64,000 nucleotides of DNA from Myxococcales bacterium. GTDB taxonomy: Bacteria; Myxococcota_A; Bradymonadia; UBA7976; UBA1532. Below the pieces are notes generated by a model. The model was given only the letters and a program-made list of their open reading frames with translations, was not told where the DNA came from and searched no databases. A program made the position numbers and the translations under genes. Each line of letters begins with the position of its first letter. Position 1 is the stretch's first letter. The stretch is taken from assembly GCA_020633555.1 (NCBI GenBank), contig JACKDL010000005.1, forward strand, positions 186,001-250,000, read 5' to 3'. Below, in pieces: positions 37,425 to 45,696 of this stretch.

Positions 37425-39554
37425 ATGCCGGGCACCCTCTCCCTGACGCTGTTCGCCGTGAAGGTCCTGCTGCTCGCCGGCGGGGTCGAGGCGAAGGAGA
37501 ACCACCACTCCCACCGCGTGCACCTGCTGCGCGCCCAGGCCCTGTTCGAGGCGCGGGGCGTGCCCGCGGCCGACGTGCAGGTGTTCTGGGCCGACGGCGA
37601 GGCCCCTGGCCCCGATCGGGCGGTGGTGCCCGAGGCCGCGCCCGAGGGGGCCTGGCTCCTCGAGGGCACGCGGCTGGCCACCGAGCTGGACCCCGGCCCC
37701 GAGCTGGCCCACACGCCCTGGCCGGGCGCCCGTCCGGCCAAGCGGGGCGCCCTGCGCCAGTGGCTGGAGGAGATCGGCCCCTCGCTGAGCCCGGGCGACA
37801 CCCTGCTGATCGCGGTGACCGATCACGGCCAGCCCGATCCGCAGGGCGGCCCCGACACGCGCATCTCGCTGTGGGGCGAGGCCCTGAGCGTGGAGCAGCT
37901 CGCCCGCGATCTGGACGCCGTGCCCGAGGACGTGCGGGTGCAGCTCTGGATGAGCCAGTGCTACTCGGGGGGGTTCGCCGATCTGCGCCACCGGCCCAAC
38001 ACCTGCGGGGCCTTCAGCACCACCGCCGAGCGGGTGGCCTACGGGTGCTACCCGCAGCTCGCCGCCCGCACCGACGTGGGGCACTTCCTGCGCCTGCTGG
38101 AGGGGCTGGAGCGCGCGGGTCACCTGGCCGGAGCCAGCGACGACGCCCTGCTGCACGACGACGCCCCCGACGCCCCGCACCTGACCAGCGACGCCTTCCT
38201 CTTCGAGCAGCTCTCCCAGGCCGCCCAGGCCGCCGGCGCCCCCCTGGACACGTTCCTCGACGATCGCCTGGCCGCCGTGGATCCCGCGCACCCCGCCTGG
38301 CGCCTCGTGGCGCAGGCGAGCGCACGCTATGGGCTCGGCCGGCTGGCCGGCTACGGCGACGTGTTGCGGGCGTTGGACCGGGTGGCCGCCGACCGCTACG
38401 CCGCCGAGGCCTGGCTGGCCCGCTGGGAGCACGCGCTGCACGGTGAGCTGAAGCGGCTGGCCGAGCCCGTGGTCCGCAAGCTCCGCCCGCTGAAGGCCCG
38501 CGACGCGAAGGTGGCCGCGCGGGCGCAGGCCGCGCAGGCCCTGCAGGCAGCGCTGGCCGCCGATCCCGACCGGGCCAGCATCGTCCAGCAGCGGGCCCAG
38601 GTGGATCGCCTGCACGGGGTGCTCGACCGGCTCGACCTGCAAGAGGCGGCCCTGCTGCGGACGGCGTACCTGTTCGGGCGCATGGCCGGGCCCGCCGTGC
38701 TCGACGCCGCCGGCCAGCGCCACCTGGACGAGCTGCGCCGCTGCGAGGCCAGCCCCCTGTTCCTGCCCGATCCCGGGGAACCGACGCCCGAGCCCCGGCC
38801 CCTGGCGCCTTTGAGCCAGTCCGCCGCCGTGGTCGAGTCGGCGCGGCCCGCCTGGCTGGGCTTGGAGTTTCGCGACCGTCGCAAGGGCGTGGTGGAGGTC
38901 ACCGGCTTCACGCCCGGCGGGCCTGCGCAGGCCAGCGCCCTGCAGATCGGTGATCGGATCCTGGCCGTGGGCCGCCGCCCGCTGGCCCGCGAGGGCGATC
39001 TGCGCCGGGCTACCCTGGCGGCGTCGGTGGGCGGGCTGGTGCCCCTGCAGGTCCGCCGGGGGCGGCAGACCCTGACGGTGCCGGTCGTCGCCGCGCCCGC
39101 GCCCCTGCCCCCGGCGCCGCCGGGCCTCGACCAGGTGGTGCCCCCGCTGGCGCTGCAGCCCCTGGAGCCCGGCGCCCCTCTGCCGGCCCTGGGCGAGGGC
39201 ACGCCGTCGCTGCTGTTCTTCTGGGACCCCGCGTGCAAGCCCTGCAAGCGGGCGGCGCCGCACCTGGCCGGCTGGGCCCGCGCCCGGGGCGCCCAGGTGC
39301 TGGCCATCACCGGCGCGCCCCTGGCGGACGTCCAGCGCTTCCTGAAGCAGGCCCGGCAGGATCCGGCCGCCTGGCCCTTCGAGGTGCTCCTGGACCCCAC
39401 GGGCGAAGCCGCCCGGCTGCTTGTGGTCGAGCAGACCCCCACCTTCGCCTTCGTGGACGCGCAGCGCCGCCTGGCGGCTTGGGGTGTGGGCTTCGAGGGT
39501 GAGGGCCCCGAGGGCATCCCGCTGGACGTCCCCCTCGCCGCGTCGCCGGATTGA
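37425..39554 (+). CDS. Caspase-like (clan CD) peptidase fused to PDZ and thioredoxin-like domains
   Basis: The 709-aa product has a possible signal peptide (SLTLFAVKVLLLAGGVEA). An N-terminal C13/C14-type peptidase region follows: a histidine-rich segment (KENHHSHRVHLLRAQALFEA), His134 in LLIAVTDHGQP and Cys179 in WMSQCYSGGF. This His-Cys dyad in the order H then C is that of clan CD (legumain, caspase, metacaspase). After a helical middle part comes a PDZ domain (about 475-555; GVVEVTGFTPGGPAQASALQ, then GDRILAVG) and a thioredoxin-like domain with a CKPC motif (604-607; LLFFWDPACKPCKRAAPHLA) and cis-Pro region VVEQTPTFAFV. I know of no described family with this order. Substrates and activation are unknown. 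Confidence 0.8.
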   Translation: MPGTLSLTLFAVKVLLLAGGVEAKENHHSHRVHLLRAQALFEARGVPAADVQVFWADGEAPGPDRAVVPEAAPEGAWLLEGTRLATELDPGPELAHTPWPGARPAKRGALRQWLEEIGPSLSPGDTLLIAVTDHGQPDPQGGPDTRISLWGEALSVEQLARDLDAVPEDVRVQLWMSQCYSGGFADLRHRPNTCGAFSTTAERVAYGCYPQLAARTDVGHFLRLLEGLERAGHLAGASDDALLHDDAPDAPHLTSDAFLFEQLSQAAQAAGAPLDTFLDDRLAAVDPAHPAWRLVAQASARYGLGRLAGYGDVLRALDRVAADRYAAEAWLARWEHALHGELKRLAEPVVRKLRPLKARDAKVAARAQAAQALQAALAADPDRASIVQQRAQVDRLHGVLDRLDLQEAALLRTAYLFGRMAGPAVLDAAGQRHLDELRRCEASPLFLPDPGEPTPEPRPLAPLSQSAAVVESARPAWLGLEFRDRRKGVVEVTGFTPGGPAQASALQIGDRILAVGRRPLAREGDLRRATLAASVGGLVPLQVRRGRQTLTVPVVAAPAPLPPAPPGLDQVVPPLALQPLEPGAPLPALGEGTPSLLFFWDPACKPCKRAAPHLAGWARARGAQVLAITGAPLADVQRFLKQARQDPAAWPFEVLLDPTGEAARLLVVEQTPTFAFVDAQRRLAAWGVGFEGEGPEGIPLDVPLAASPD

Positions 39555-39580
39555 CCGCCGGCCGGCCCTGCCGCTACGGT
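39551..39580 (+). promoter_or_regulatory. Candidate promoter upstream of the mini-ORF and kamA
   Basis: TTGACC (39551-39556) overlaps the preceding stop codon. An 18-base spacer leads to TACGGT (39575-39580). A transcript starting 7-10 bases later would begin at or next to the ATG at 39590. Confidence 0.4.
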
Positions 39581-39589
39581 GCGGGCGTC

Positions 39590-39631
39590 ATGTGGTTCAA
39601 CGCCAACGTCCTGCACCAGCCCGACGTCTGA
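39590..39631 (+). CDS. Possible leaderless 13-codon ORF (leader peptide?)
   Basis: ATG at 39590 opens a 13-codon frame, MWFNANVLHQPDV, ending in TGA at 39629-39631. No ribosome-binding site precedes it, but the candidate promoter at 39551-39580 would place transcription start at or beside the ATG. It lies 112 bases before kamA on the same strand. Only sequence position argues for it; a tiny ORF can arise by chance, so confidence is low. It could be a regulatory leader or a small peptide. Confidence 0.25.
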   Translation: MWFNANVLHQPDV

Positions 39632-39743
39632 TCCGCCCGGATCCGCGCCCCCGCGCGCGCCCCTGAACCGCCGCCCCTCGCACAACTCGACAGCGTGACC
39701 CGCCCCGGCGCCCGGCGCCGGCGCCCCTGCACCAGGATCCCCC

Positions 39744-41117
39744 ATGGCCGACGCCCTGCCCGTGATCGCCGACGTGCCCAAGGCCCTCAAGCCGCCCGTC
39801 GACCCCGCCACCCTGAAGCACAAGGACCTGCTGGACGGCGACTTCTGGCGGAAAGTCCCCGCCTATGCCGCCGTGGACGAGGCCACCTTCCTCGACCACC
39901 GCTGGCAGTCGAAGCACACCATCACCCGGGCCGACAAGCTGCTGGCGGCCATCGGCGGGCTGGTGCCGCAGGCCTTCATCGACGACGTGGAGGCGGGCTT
40001 CCGGCGCGCCCCCATGGCGGTGCGGGTCAGCCCCTACCTGCTCAGCCTGATCAACTGGGAAGATCCCTACAACGACCCGCTGCGCATCCAGTTCCTGCCC
40101 GTGGGCAGCCGGTTCCTGCCCGACCACCCCAAGCTGGGCCTGGACAGCCTGGGCGAGCAGGCCGACGCGCCCACGCCGGGCCTGACCCACCGCTACCCCG
40201 ACAAGGCCCTGTTCCTGGTCATCGACACCTGCCCGGTCTACTGCCGCTTCTGCACCCGCAGCTACGCCGTGGGCCTGGACACCGAGCAGGTCGAGAAGGT
40301 GCAGCTCAAGCCCAAGGCGGACCGCTGGGAGAAGGCCTTTGCCTACATCCAGAGCCGGCCGGAGCTGGAGGACATCGTCATCAGCGGCGGCGACAGCTAC
40401 AACCTGCGCGCCGACTGGATCGCCGAGATCGGCACCCGCCTGCTGAACATGCCCAACATCCGGCGGATCCGCTTCGCCAGCAAGGGCCTGGCGGTGATGC
40501 CCCAGAAGGTCCTGACGGATGACGCGTGGTTCCAGGCCCTGGCCGACGTGAACGCCCTCGGCCGGAAGATGGGCAAGGAGGTGGCCTTCCACACCCACTT
40601 CAACCACGCCAACGAGATCACCGCCTACAGCAAGCGGGCGCTCGACCGCATGCACGGTGAGGGCATCACGGTGCGCAACCAGTCGGTGCTGCTGCGCGGC
40701 GTGAACGACACCAACGAGAGCATGGGCCTGCTCATCAAGCGCATCGGGCACATCAACGCGCACCCGTACTACGTCTACGTGCACGACCTGGTGAAGGGCG
40801 GCGAGGACATGCGCACCACGCTGCAGACCGCCCTGGACCTCGAGAAGTACGTGCGCGGCAGCACCGCGGGCTTCAACACCCCCACCTTCGTGGTGGACGC
40901 CCCCGGCGGCGGCGGCAAGCGCAACGCCCACAGCTACGAGGCCTACGACCGCAAGACGGGCGTGTCGGTCTACACGGCGCCCTCGGTGAAGCCCGGCAAG
41001 AGCTTCCTGTACTTCGATCCCATCGATCAGCTCGACGCCGACGCCCAGGCCCGCTGGGCCGATCCGGCCGAGCAGGAGAAGATGCTCGCCGAGGCGCTGG
41101 CCCTGCCCCCGCGCTGA
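39744..41117 (+). CDS. KamA-family radical SAM aminomutase (lysine 2,3-aminomutase-like)
   Basis: The 457-aa product has the radical SAM cluster motif CPVYCRFCTRSYA (CxxxCxxC) near residues 173-180, GGDSYNLR, and the PLP-lysine motif VVDAPGGGGKRN. These are the two defining features of the KamA family, which moves the amino group of lysine or a similar amino acid using SAM and PLP. The length is usual for the family. AGGA stands about 8 bases before the ATG at 39744. Residues that set the amino-acid specificity were not assessed. A hairpin follows the stop codon. Confidence 0.88.
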   Translation: MADALPVIADVPKALKPPVDPATLKHKDLLDGDFWRKVPAYAAVDEATFLDHRWQSKHTITRADKLLAAIGGLVPQAFIDDVEAGFRRAPMAVRVSPYLLSLINWEDPYNDPLRIQFLPVGSRFLPDHPKLGLDSLGEQADAPTPGLTHRYPDKALFLVIDTCPVYCRFCTRSYAVGLDTEQVEKVQLKPKADRWEKAFAYIQSRPELEDIVISGGDSYNLRADWIAEIGTRLLNMPNIRRIRFASKGLAVMPQKVLTDDAWFQALADVNALGRKMGKEVAFHTHFNHANEITAYSKRALDRMHGEGITVRNQSVLLRGVNDTNESMGLLIKRIGHINAHPYYVYVHDLVKGGEDMRTTLQTALDLEKYVRGSTAGFNTPTFVVDAPGGGGKRNAHSYEAYDRKTGVSVYTAPSVKPGKSFLYFDPIDQLDADAQARWADPAEQEKMLAEALALPPR

Positions 41118-41129
41118 ACGCGGCCCCGC

Positions 41130-41161
41130 CGCCCGCCGGTGCATCCGTTGCGCGGCGGGCG
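41130..41161 (+). terminator. Hairpin after kamA
   Basis: CGCCCGCCG (41130-41138) pairs with CGGCGGGCG (41153-41161) around a 14-base loop, 13 bases after the kamA stop. No U tract. Confidence 0.45.
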
Positions 41162-41202
41162 CCCCCCGTGCGACACCGCCGGCGAACCCAAGGGAGGCTT
41201 TC

Positions 41203-41565
41203 ATGCCCTACGAGCTCTACAAGATCATCCACCTGGTGGGCCTGGCGGCCACGGTCGCCGGCCTGGGCGGGGTGGCGGCGCACACGCTGGCCGGCGGCAC
41301 CAAGGGCACCGGCTGGCGCAAGGGCGCGGTGATCACCCACGGCGTGGGGTTGTTTCTGGTGCTGCTGGGTGGCTTCGGCATGCTGGCGCGGCTGCAGATC
41401 GCGTGGCCGTGGCCCAAGTGGGTCATCGCCAAGATCATCGTCTGGATCGCCTTCGGCGGGCTCATCGCCCTGGGCAAGAAGGCGGGTCCCGCCAAGGCCC
41501 TGTGGTTCGTGCAGCTCGCCCTGGTGGGCGTGGCGGCCTGGCTGGCGATCACCAAGCCCTTCTGA
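41203..41565 (+). CDS. Small four-helix membrane protein
   Basis: The 120-aa product has four hydrophobic helices (about residues 6-24, 44-62, 75-88 and 99-116) with short basic loops and conserved-looking histidines in the first three helical regions (IIHLVG, AAHTLA, ITHGVG). This resembles the haem- or metal-linked cytochrome-b-like small proteins such as SirB2, but the match is only in pattern. GGGAGG lies at 41192-41197. The tatD start overlaps its stop (TGATG). Function unknown. Confidence 0.62.
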   Translation: MPYELYKIIHLVGLAATVAGLGGVAAHTLAGGTKGTGWRKGAVITHGVGLFLVLLGGFGMLARLQIAWPWPKWVIAKIIVWIAFGGLIALGKKAGPAKALWFVQLALVGVAAWLAITKPF

Positions 41566-42347
41566 TGCGCCTGGTCGACATCGGGGTGAACCTGGGCGAC
41601 CGGCGCTTCGCGCCGGATCGCGAGGCGGTGGTGCAGCGCGCCCGGGCCGCGGGCGTGGATCGGCTGCTGCTCACGGGCACCAGCCTGCCCCGCAGCCACG
41701 CGGTGGCCGAGCTGGCGGCCAGCCAGCCCGGCGTGCTGTTCGCCACCGCCGGCGTCCACCCCCATGACGCCAAGACCGTGGACGCCCACACCCTGCCGGC
41801 GCTGGCGGCGCTGCTCGACCAGCCCCACGTGGTGGCGGTGGGCGAGTGCGGCCTGGACTATGACCGCGACTTCTCGCCGCGGCCGGTGCAGCGGGCGGTG
41901 TTCGCCGATCAGCTCGCGCTGGCGAGGGACGTGGGCAAGCCCCTGTTCCTCCACTGCCGGGCGGCCTTCGCCGACTTCGAGCAGCTCTTCCACGCCCACG
42001 CGCCCGGCCACCCCGGCGTGCTGCACTGCTTCACCGGCAACGGCGACGAGCTGGACCGCGCGCTGGCGCTGGGGTTGCACATCGGCATCACGGGCTGGAT
42101 CTGCGACGAGCGGCGCGGGCTCGAGCTGAAGGCGCTAGCCCCCCGCATCCCGCTGGACCGGCTGCTGGTGGAGACGGACGCGCCCTACCTGGTGCCGCGG
42201 TCGCTGCGGCCCAAGCCCAGGGGCGGCCGCAACGAGCCGGCCTTCCTGCCTCACATCGTCGAGGTGATCGCGCAGGCCTTGGGGCAGCCGGTGGCCGCGG
42301 TGGCCGCCGCCAGCACGGCGAACGCCGAGCGCTTGTTCGGGATCTGA
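41565..42347 (+). CDS. tatD: TatD-family 3'-5' exonuclease / metal-dependent hydrolase
   Basis: The 260-aa product matches E. coli TatD closely in motifs: VDIGVNLGDRRFAPDREAVV at the N-terminus (the TatD variant without the HxH of other members), STAGVHPHD-like FATAGVHPHDAK, GECGLDYDRDF (metal-binding Glu), LHCRAAFADFEQ, VLHCFTGN, ITGWICDERRGLEL and VETDAPYLVPR. TatD is a metal-dependent 3'-5' exonuclease of the amidohydrolase fold with roles in DNA repair. ATG at 41565 starts at the last base of the upstream stop. The gene converges with htpG. Confidence 0.9.
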   Translation: MRLVDIGVNLGDRRFAPDREAVVQRARAAGVDRLLLTGTSLPRSHAVAELAASQPGVLFATAGVHPHDAKTVDAHTLPALAALLDQPHVVAVGECGLDYDRDFSPRPVQRAVFADQLALARDVGKPLFLHCRAAFADFEQLFHAHAPGHPGVLHCFTGNGDELDRALALGLHIGITGWICDERRGLELKALAPRIPLDRLLVETDAPYLVPRSLRPKPRGGRNEPAFLPHIVEVIAQALGQPVAAVAAASTANAERLFGI

Positions 42348-42351
42348 AGGC

Positions 42352-42378
42352 GGGGGCCGACGGCGCGCGCTGGCCCCC
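42352..42378. terminator. Hairpin between convergent tatD and htpG
   Basis: GGGGGCC (42352-42358) pairs with GGCCCCC (42372-42378) with a 13-base loop. It lies between the two stop codons and could serve both directions. Confidence 0.55.
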
Positions 42379-42387
42379 AGGCGACCG

Positions 42388-44313
42388 TCAGACCATCAAG
42401 CCGGCCACGAGCCGGGCGAACTCCGCCGGCTCGGGGGGCGCCGCGCCCTCGGCGATGAGGGCCTGGCCGTACAGGAGCTTGGCGTAGTCCCCCAGCTTCG
42501 GGTCGTCGCCGTCGGCGGCGTACAGGGCCTTCAGCTTGCCCATCAGCGGGTGGTCGCCGTTCAGCTCCAGGATGCGCTTGGTGTCGGGGGTGGCCTGGTT
42601 GGCCTGCCGCAGCATCTTCTCCAGGCCCGGCGACAGATCGTGCTCGCCGCCCACCAGGCACACCGCCGAGGTGGTCAGGCGGCTCGACAGGCGCACCTCC
42701 TTCACGTGATCCGCGAGCAGGTTGCCCAGCTTCTCCAGCAGGTCCTTGTGCTCGGCCTGCTTCTGCTCGCGGGCCTCCTCGGCGGCCTTCTTCTCCTCGT
42801 CGGTGCCCAGCTCCACCTCGCCCTTGCCCACGCTCTTGAGCGGGAAGTCCCCGAACTCGGTCACGTGGCCCACCATGATCTCGTCGATGGGATCGGTGAG
42901 GTAGAGCACCTCGTAGCCCTTGGCGGCGAAGGCCTCCAGGTGCGGCGAGGACTTCACGGCGTCCAGGCTCTCGCCGGTGATGTAGAAGATGGCGTCCTGG
43001 CCCGGCTTCATCCGCTCGACGTACTCGCCCAGCGTGGTCAGCTCGTCCTGAGTCGAGCTCTGGAAGAACAGCAGCGGCTCGACCTTGGCCTGGAAGTCGC
43101 GGTCGGTGGCGCCCTCCTTGAGCACGCGGCCGAACTGCCCCCAGAACTTCAGGTACTTCTCGCGGTCGTCCTTCAGCAGCGTCTCGAGGGTGTCCAGGAC
43201 CTTGCGCACCACCTTCTTGCGGATGGCCTTCACCCGCCGGTCCTGCTGCAGCATCTCGCGGCTGACGTTCAGGCTCAGATCCGGCGAGTCCACCACCCCC
43301 TTCACGAACCGCAGCCAGTCGGGCACCAGATCCTCGTTGCGCTCCTCGATGAGCACCTTGTTCACGTAGAGCTGCAGCCCGTACTTCTGGTCCCGGTAGA
43401 ACAGGTCGAAGGGCGCCCGCTGGGGGATGAAGAGCAGCGCGCGGTACTCGAACAGGCCCTCGGCCTTCAGCGCGATGGTCTCGAAGGGCGCCTCCCAGTC
43501 GTGGGCGATGTGCTTGTAGAACTCGGCGTACTCCTCCTCGGAGACGTCCTTCGGGTCGCGGGTCCAGATGGCCTTCTGGCTGTTGACCACGGTCCACTCG
43601 ACCACGGTGTTGGGCTCGGCGCCCTCGATGGGCTTGCCCTCGTCGTCGCGCTCCAGCTCGGTGCGCTCGGTGCGCAGCTCGACGGGGTAGGTCACGAAGT
43701 CGTTGTACTTCTTGATGATCCCGCGCAGCGACCACTCGGCGGTGAAGTCCACCAGGCCGTTCTCTTCGTCCACCGGGCGCAGGTGCAGGGTGACGGTGGT
43801 GCCGTGGCCCTCGCGCTCGGCGGTGTCGATGTCGAAGGTGCCGCCGCCGGCGCTGTGCCAGCGGGTGGCGCCCTCCTCGCCGGCCTTCCGGGTCACCACG
43901 GTGACCTCGTCGGCCACCATGAAGCTCGAGTAGAAGCCCACCCCGAACTGGCCGATGAGGCGCTCGGCGTTGTCGCTGTCCTGGGCGGCCTTGAGCTTGC
44001 TGGCGAACTGCTTCGTGCCCGAGTGCGCGATGGTCCCCAGGTTCTGGATGACCTCGTCGCGGCTCATGCCGATGCCATTGTCCTCGACGGTCAGGGTCCG
44101 CGCCTCGGCGTCGGCCCACACCCGGATCTTCAGCGCGGCGTCCGTGCGCAGCGACTCGTCGGTCAGCCGCTCGAAGCGCAGCTTGTCCAGGGCGTCGGAG
44201 GCGTTCGAGACCAGCTCCCGCAGGAAGATCTCCTTGTTGGAGTAGATCGAGTGGATCATCAGGTCCAGCAGCTGCTGGGCCTCGGACTTGAACTCGTACG
44301 CTTCCGCGGCCAC
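42388..44313 (-). CDS. htpG: Chaperone HtpG (Hsp90)
   Basis: The 641-aa product is full length. It has the N-terminal ATPase motifs [43 protein letters not shown] and [18 protein letters not shown], the middle domain with [15 protein letters not shown], and [12 protein letters not shown]. It is an ATP-dependent dimeric protein-folding chaperone of the cytoplasm. GTG at 44313 is chosen because a strong AAAGGAGG lies 8 bases upstream on the minus strand; earlier in-frame ATGs give a Pro/Arg-rich tail unlike the family. It is divergent from the gamma-carbonic anhydrase gene. Confidence 0.95.
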
Positions 44314-44449
44314 TCCGGGGCCTCCTTTCCGCTTCGTCGGTGGTTGTCCTTCGGGGCCGGCAGCGCGCATCCTGGCGCCCCGCGCCGCCCCTGGCGGCGG
44401 GCACGGTAGGCACGACGAGCCCGACCGCAAGGGCTCGGGAGGAGATGGC

Positions 44450-44983
44450 GTGAGTCAGCGACGGGGCGAGCCCTTCAAGGGCGTGTGGCCCACCATCCAC
44501 GAGAGCGCGTGGATCCACGAGAGCGCGGTGATCATCGGCGACGTGACCATCGGGCCCGACGTGAGCATCTGGCCCAACGTCACCCTGCGCGGCGACGAGG
44601 GGAAGATCGTCATCGGCGCCGGCAGCAACATCCAGGACGGCAGCACCATCCACATGACCGGCGGCGAGAGCGACACCCACGTGGGGGCGCGGGTCACCGT
44701 GGGCCACAACTGCATCCTCCACGGCTGCGTCATCGGCGACGACTGCCTGATCGGCATGGGCTCGCTGCTGATGGACAACGCCCGCATCGGCGACGGCTGC
44801 TACGTGGGCGGCGGCACGCTGGTGCCCCCCAACAAGGTGGTGGCGCCCGGGCAGTTCATCCTGGGCAACCCCTTCAAGGTGCTGCGCCCGGTGGGCGAGC
44901 GCGAGCGCGGCTGGATCGCCTACGCCTGGCAGCATTACGTCGACAACGCCAAGGCTTACGCCGCCCGCGACGCCGCAAAATGA
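44450..44983 (+). CDS. Gamma-class carbonic anhydrase-like protein
   Basis: The 177-aa product is a left-handed beta-helix of hexapeptide repeats ([LIV]-G-x4), such as VIIGDVTIGPDVSIWPNVTL and IGDDCLIGMGSLLMDNARIG. The zinc-binding histidines are in QDGSTIHMT, VGHNCILHG. This is the YrdA/CaiE/gamma-CA family; some members are true carbonic anhydrases, others are of unknown role. GTG at 44450 has GGAGGAG at 44438-44444; an ATG frame further upstream would overlap htpG. It is divergent from htpG and is followed by the Lon-N protein gene. Confidence 0.85.
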   Translation: MSQRRGEPFKGVWPTIHESAWIHESAVIIGDVTIGPDVSIWPNVTLRGDEGKIVIGAGSNIQDGSTIHMTGGESDTHVGARVTVGHNCILHGCVIGDDCLIGMGSLLMDNARIGDGCYVGGGTLVPPNKVVAPGQFILGNPFKVLRPVGERERGWIAYAWQHYVDNAKAYAARDAAK

Positions 44984-45009
44984 CCCCGGCTGCGCCCATC
45001 GGCTAAGCT
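44980..45009 (+). promoter_or_regulatory. Candidate promoter of the Lon-N protein gene
   Basis: ATGACC (44980-44985), 18-base spacer, TAAGCT (45004-45009), then 6 bases to the ATG at 45016, so the mRNA would be leaderless. The -35 overlaps the upstream stop codon. Confidence 0.35.
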
Positions 45010-45015
45010 GGCGCC

Positions 45016-45684
45016 ATGGCCGCGCCCCGCTTCATCCCCGAAGATCGCCTGGAGCAGCTCCCCATCTTCCCGCTGGTGGACGTGCACCTCTTCCCGGGCA
45101 CGCTGCTGCCGTTGCACATCTTCGAGCCCCGCTACGTGGAGCTGCTGCAGGACGCCCTGGCGGGCGACCGAGCGCTCGCCATGGCCGCCATCGACAGCGA
45201 TCTGGCCCGTGAGGGGGATCCCAACCCCCCGGTGCATCCGGTGCTGGGCGCCGGGATCATCGTGGCGGCCCGGCCCACGGGCGACGGGCGCTGGAACATC
45301 ATCCTGAAGGGCACCGATCGGCTGCGGCTGGTGGAGGAGCTGCCGGTGGACACCCCCTACCGGCAGGTGCGGGCCGAGCGGCTCATCGAGACGCCGGCGC
45401 CCCTGGACCACCCGGCCTACGAGCGGCTGCGGCAGATGGTGGCCGGCCTGGCCATGCAGGCCCCCGACGCCGAGAAGGCGCTCACCCTGCTGCTGAGCCA
45501 GGCCAGCTCGCCGTCGGCGCTCACCGATCTGCTGGGGGCCCACGCCACCAGCGACGCGCAGGTGCGCCAGCGGCTGCTGAGCTGCGTGGACGTGGCCGAG
45601 CGGCTGGAGCTGTGCTGCGACGCCGTGGGCCGGCTGCTGCTCGAGGTGGCCGACGGCCCGGGTGAGACCCGGTACGCCAACTGA
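45016..45684 (+). CDS. Lon N-terminal-domain (LON substrate-binding) protein
   Basis: The 222-aa product has the LON-N pattern LPIFPLVDVHLFPGTLLPLHIFEPRYVELLQDAL at the N-terminus and GAGIIVAARPTGDGRWNIIL, followed by a helical C-terminal half (AERLELCCDAVGRLLLE). It lacks the AAA+ and protease domains of Lon. Stand-alone LON-N proteins occur in many bacteria; their role is unclear. The putative promoter abuts the start codon. It is convergent with hemH, with 12 bases between stops. Confidence 0.85.
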   Translation: MAAPRFIPEDRLEQLPIFPLVDVHLFPGTLLPLHIFEPRYVELLQDALAGDRALAMAAIDSDLAREGDPNPPVHPVLGAGIIVAARPTGDGRWNIILKGTDRLRLVEELPVDTPYRQVRAERLIETPAPLDHPAYERLRQMVAGLAMQAPDAEKALTLLLSQASSPSALTDLLGAHATSDAQVRQRLLSCVDVAERLELCCDAVGRLLLEVADGPGETRYAN

Positions 45685-45696
45685 CGGGCGGCCGCG

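Noticed and set aside
34692..39263. Minus-strand open frame of 1523 codons over the Rpn, lipoprotein and caspase-like genes
   Set aside because: No recognisable domain; composition is the usual antisense pattern of GC-rich genes.
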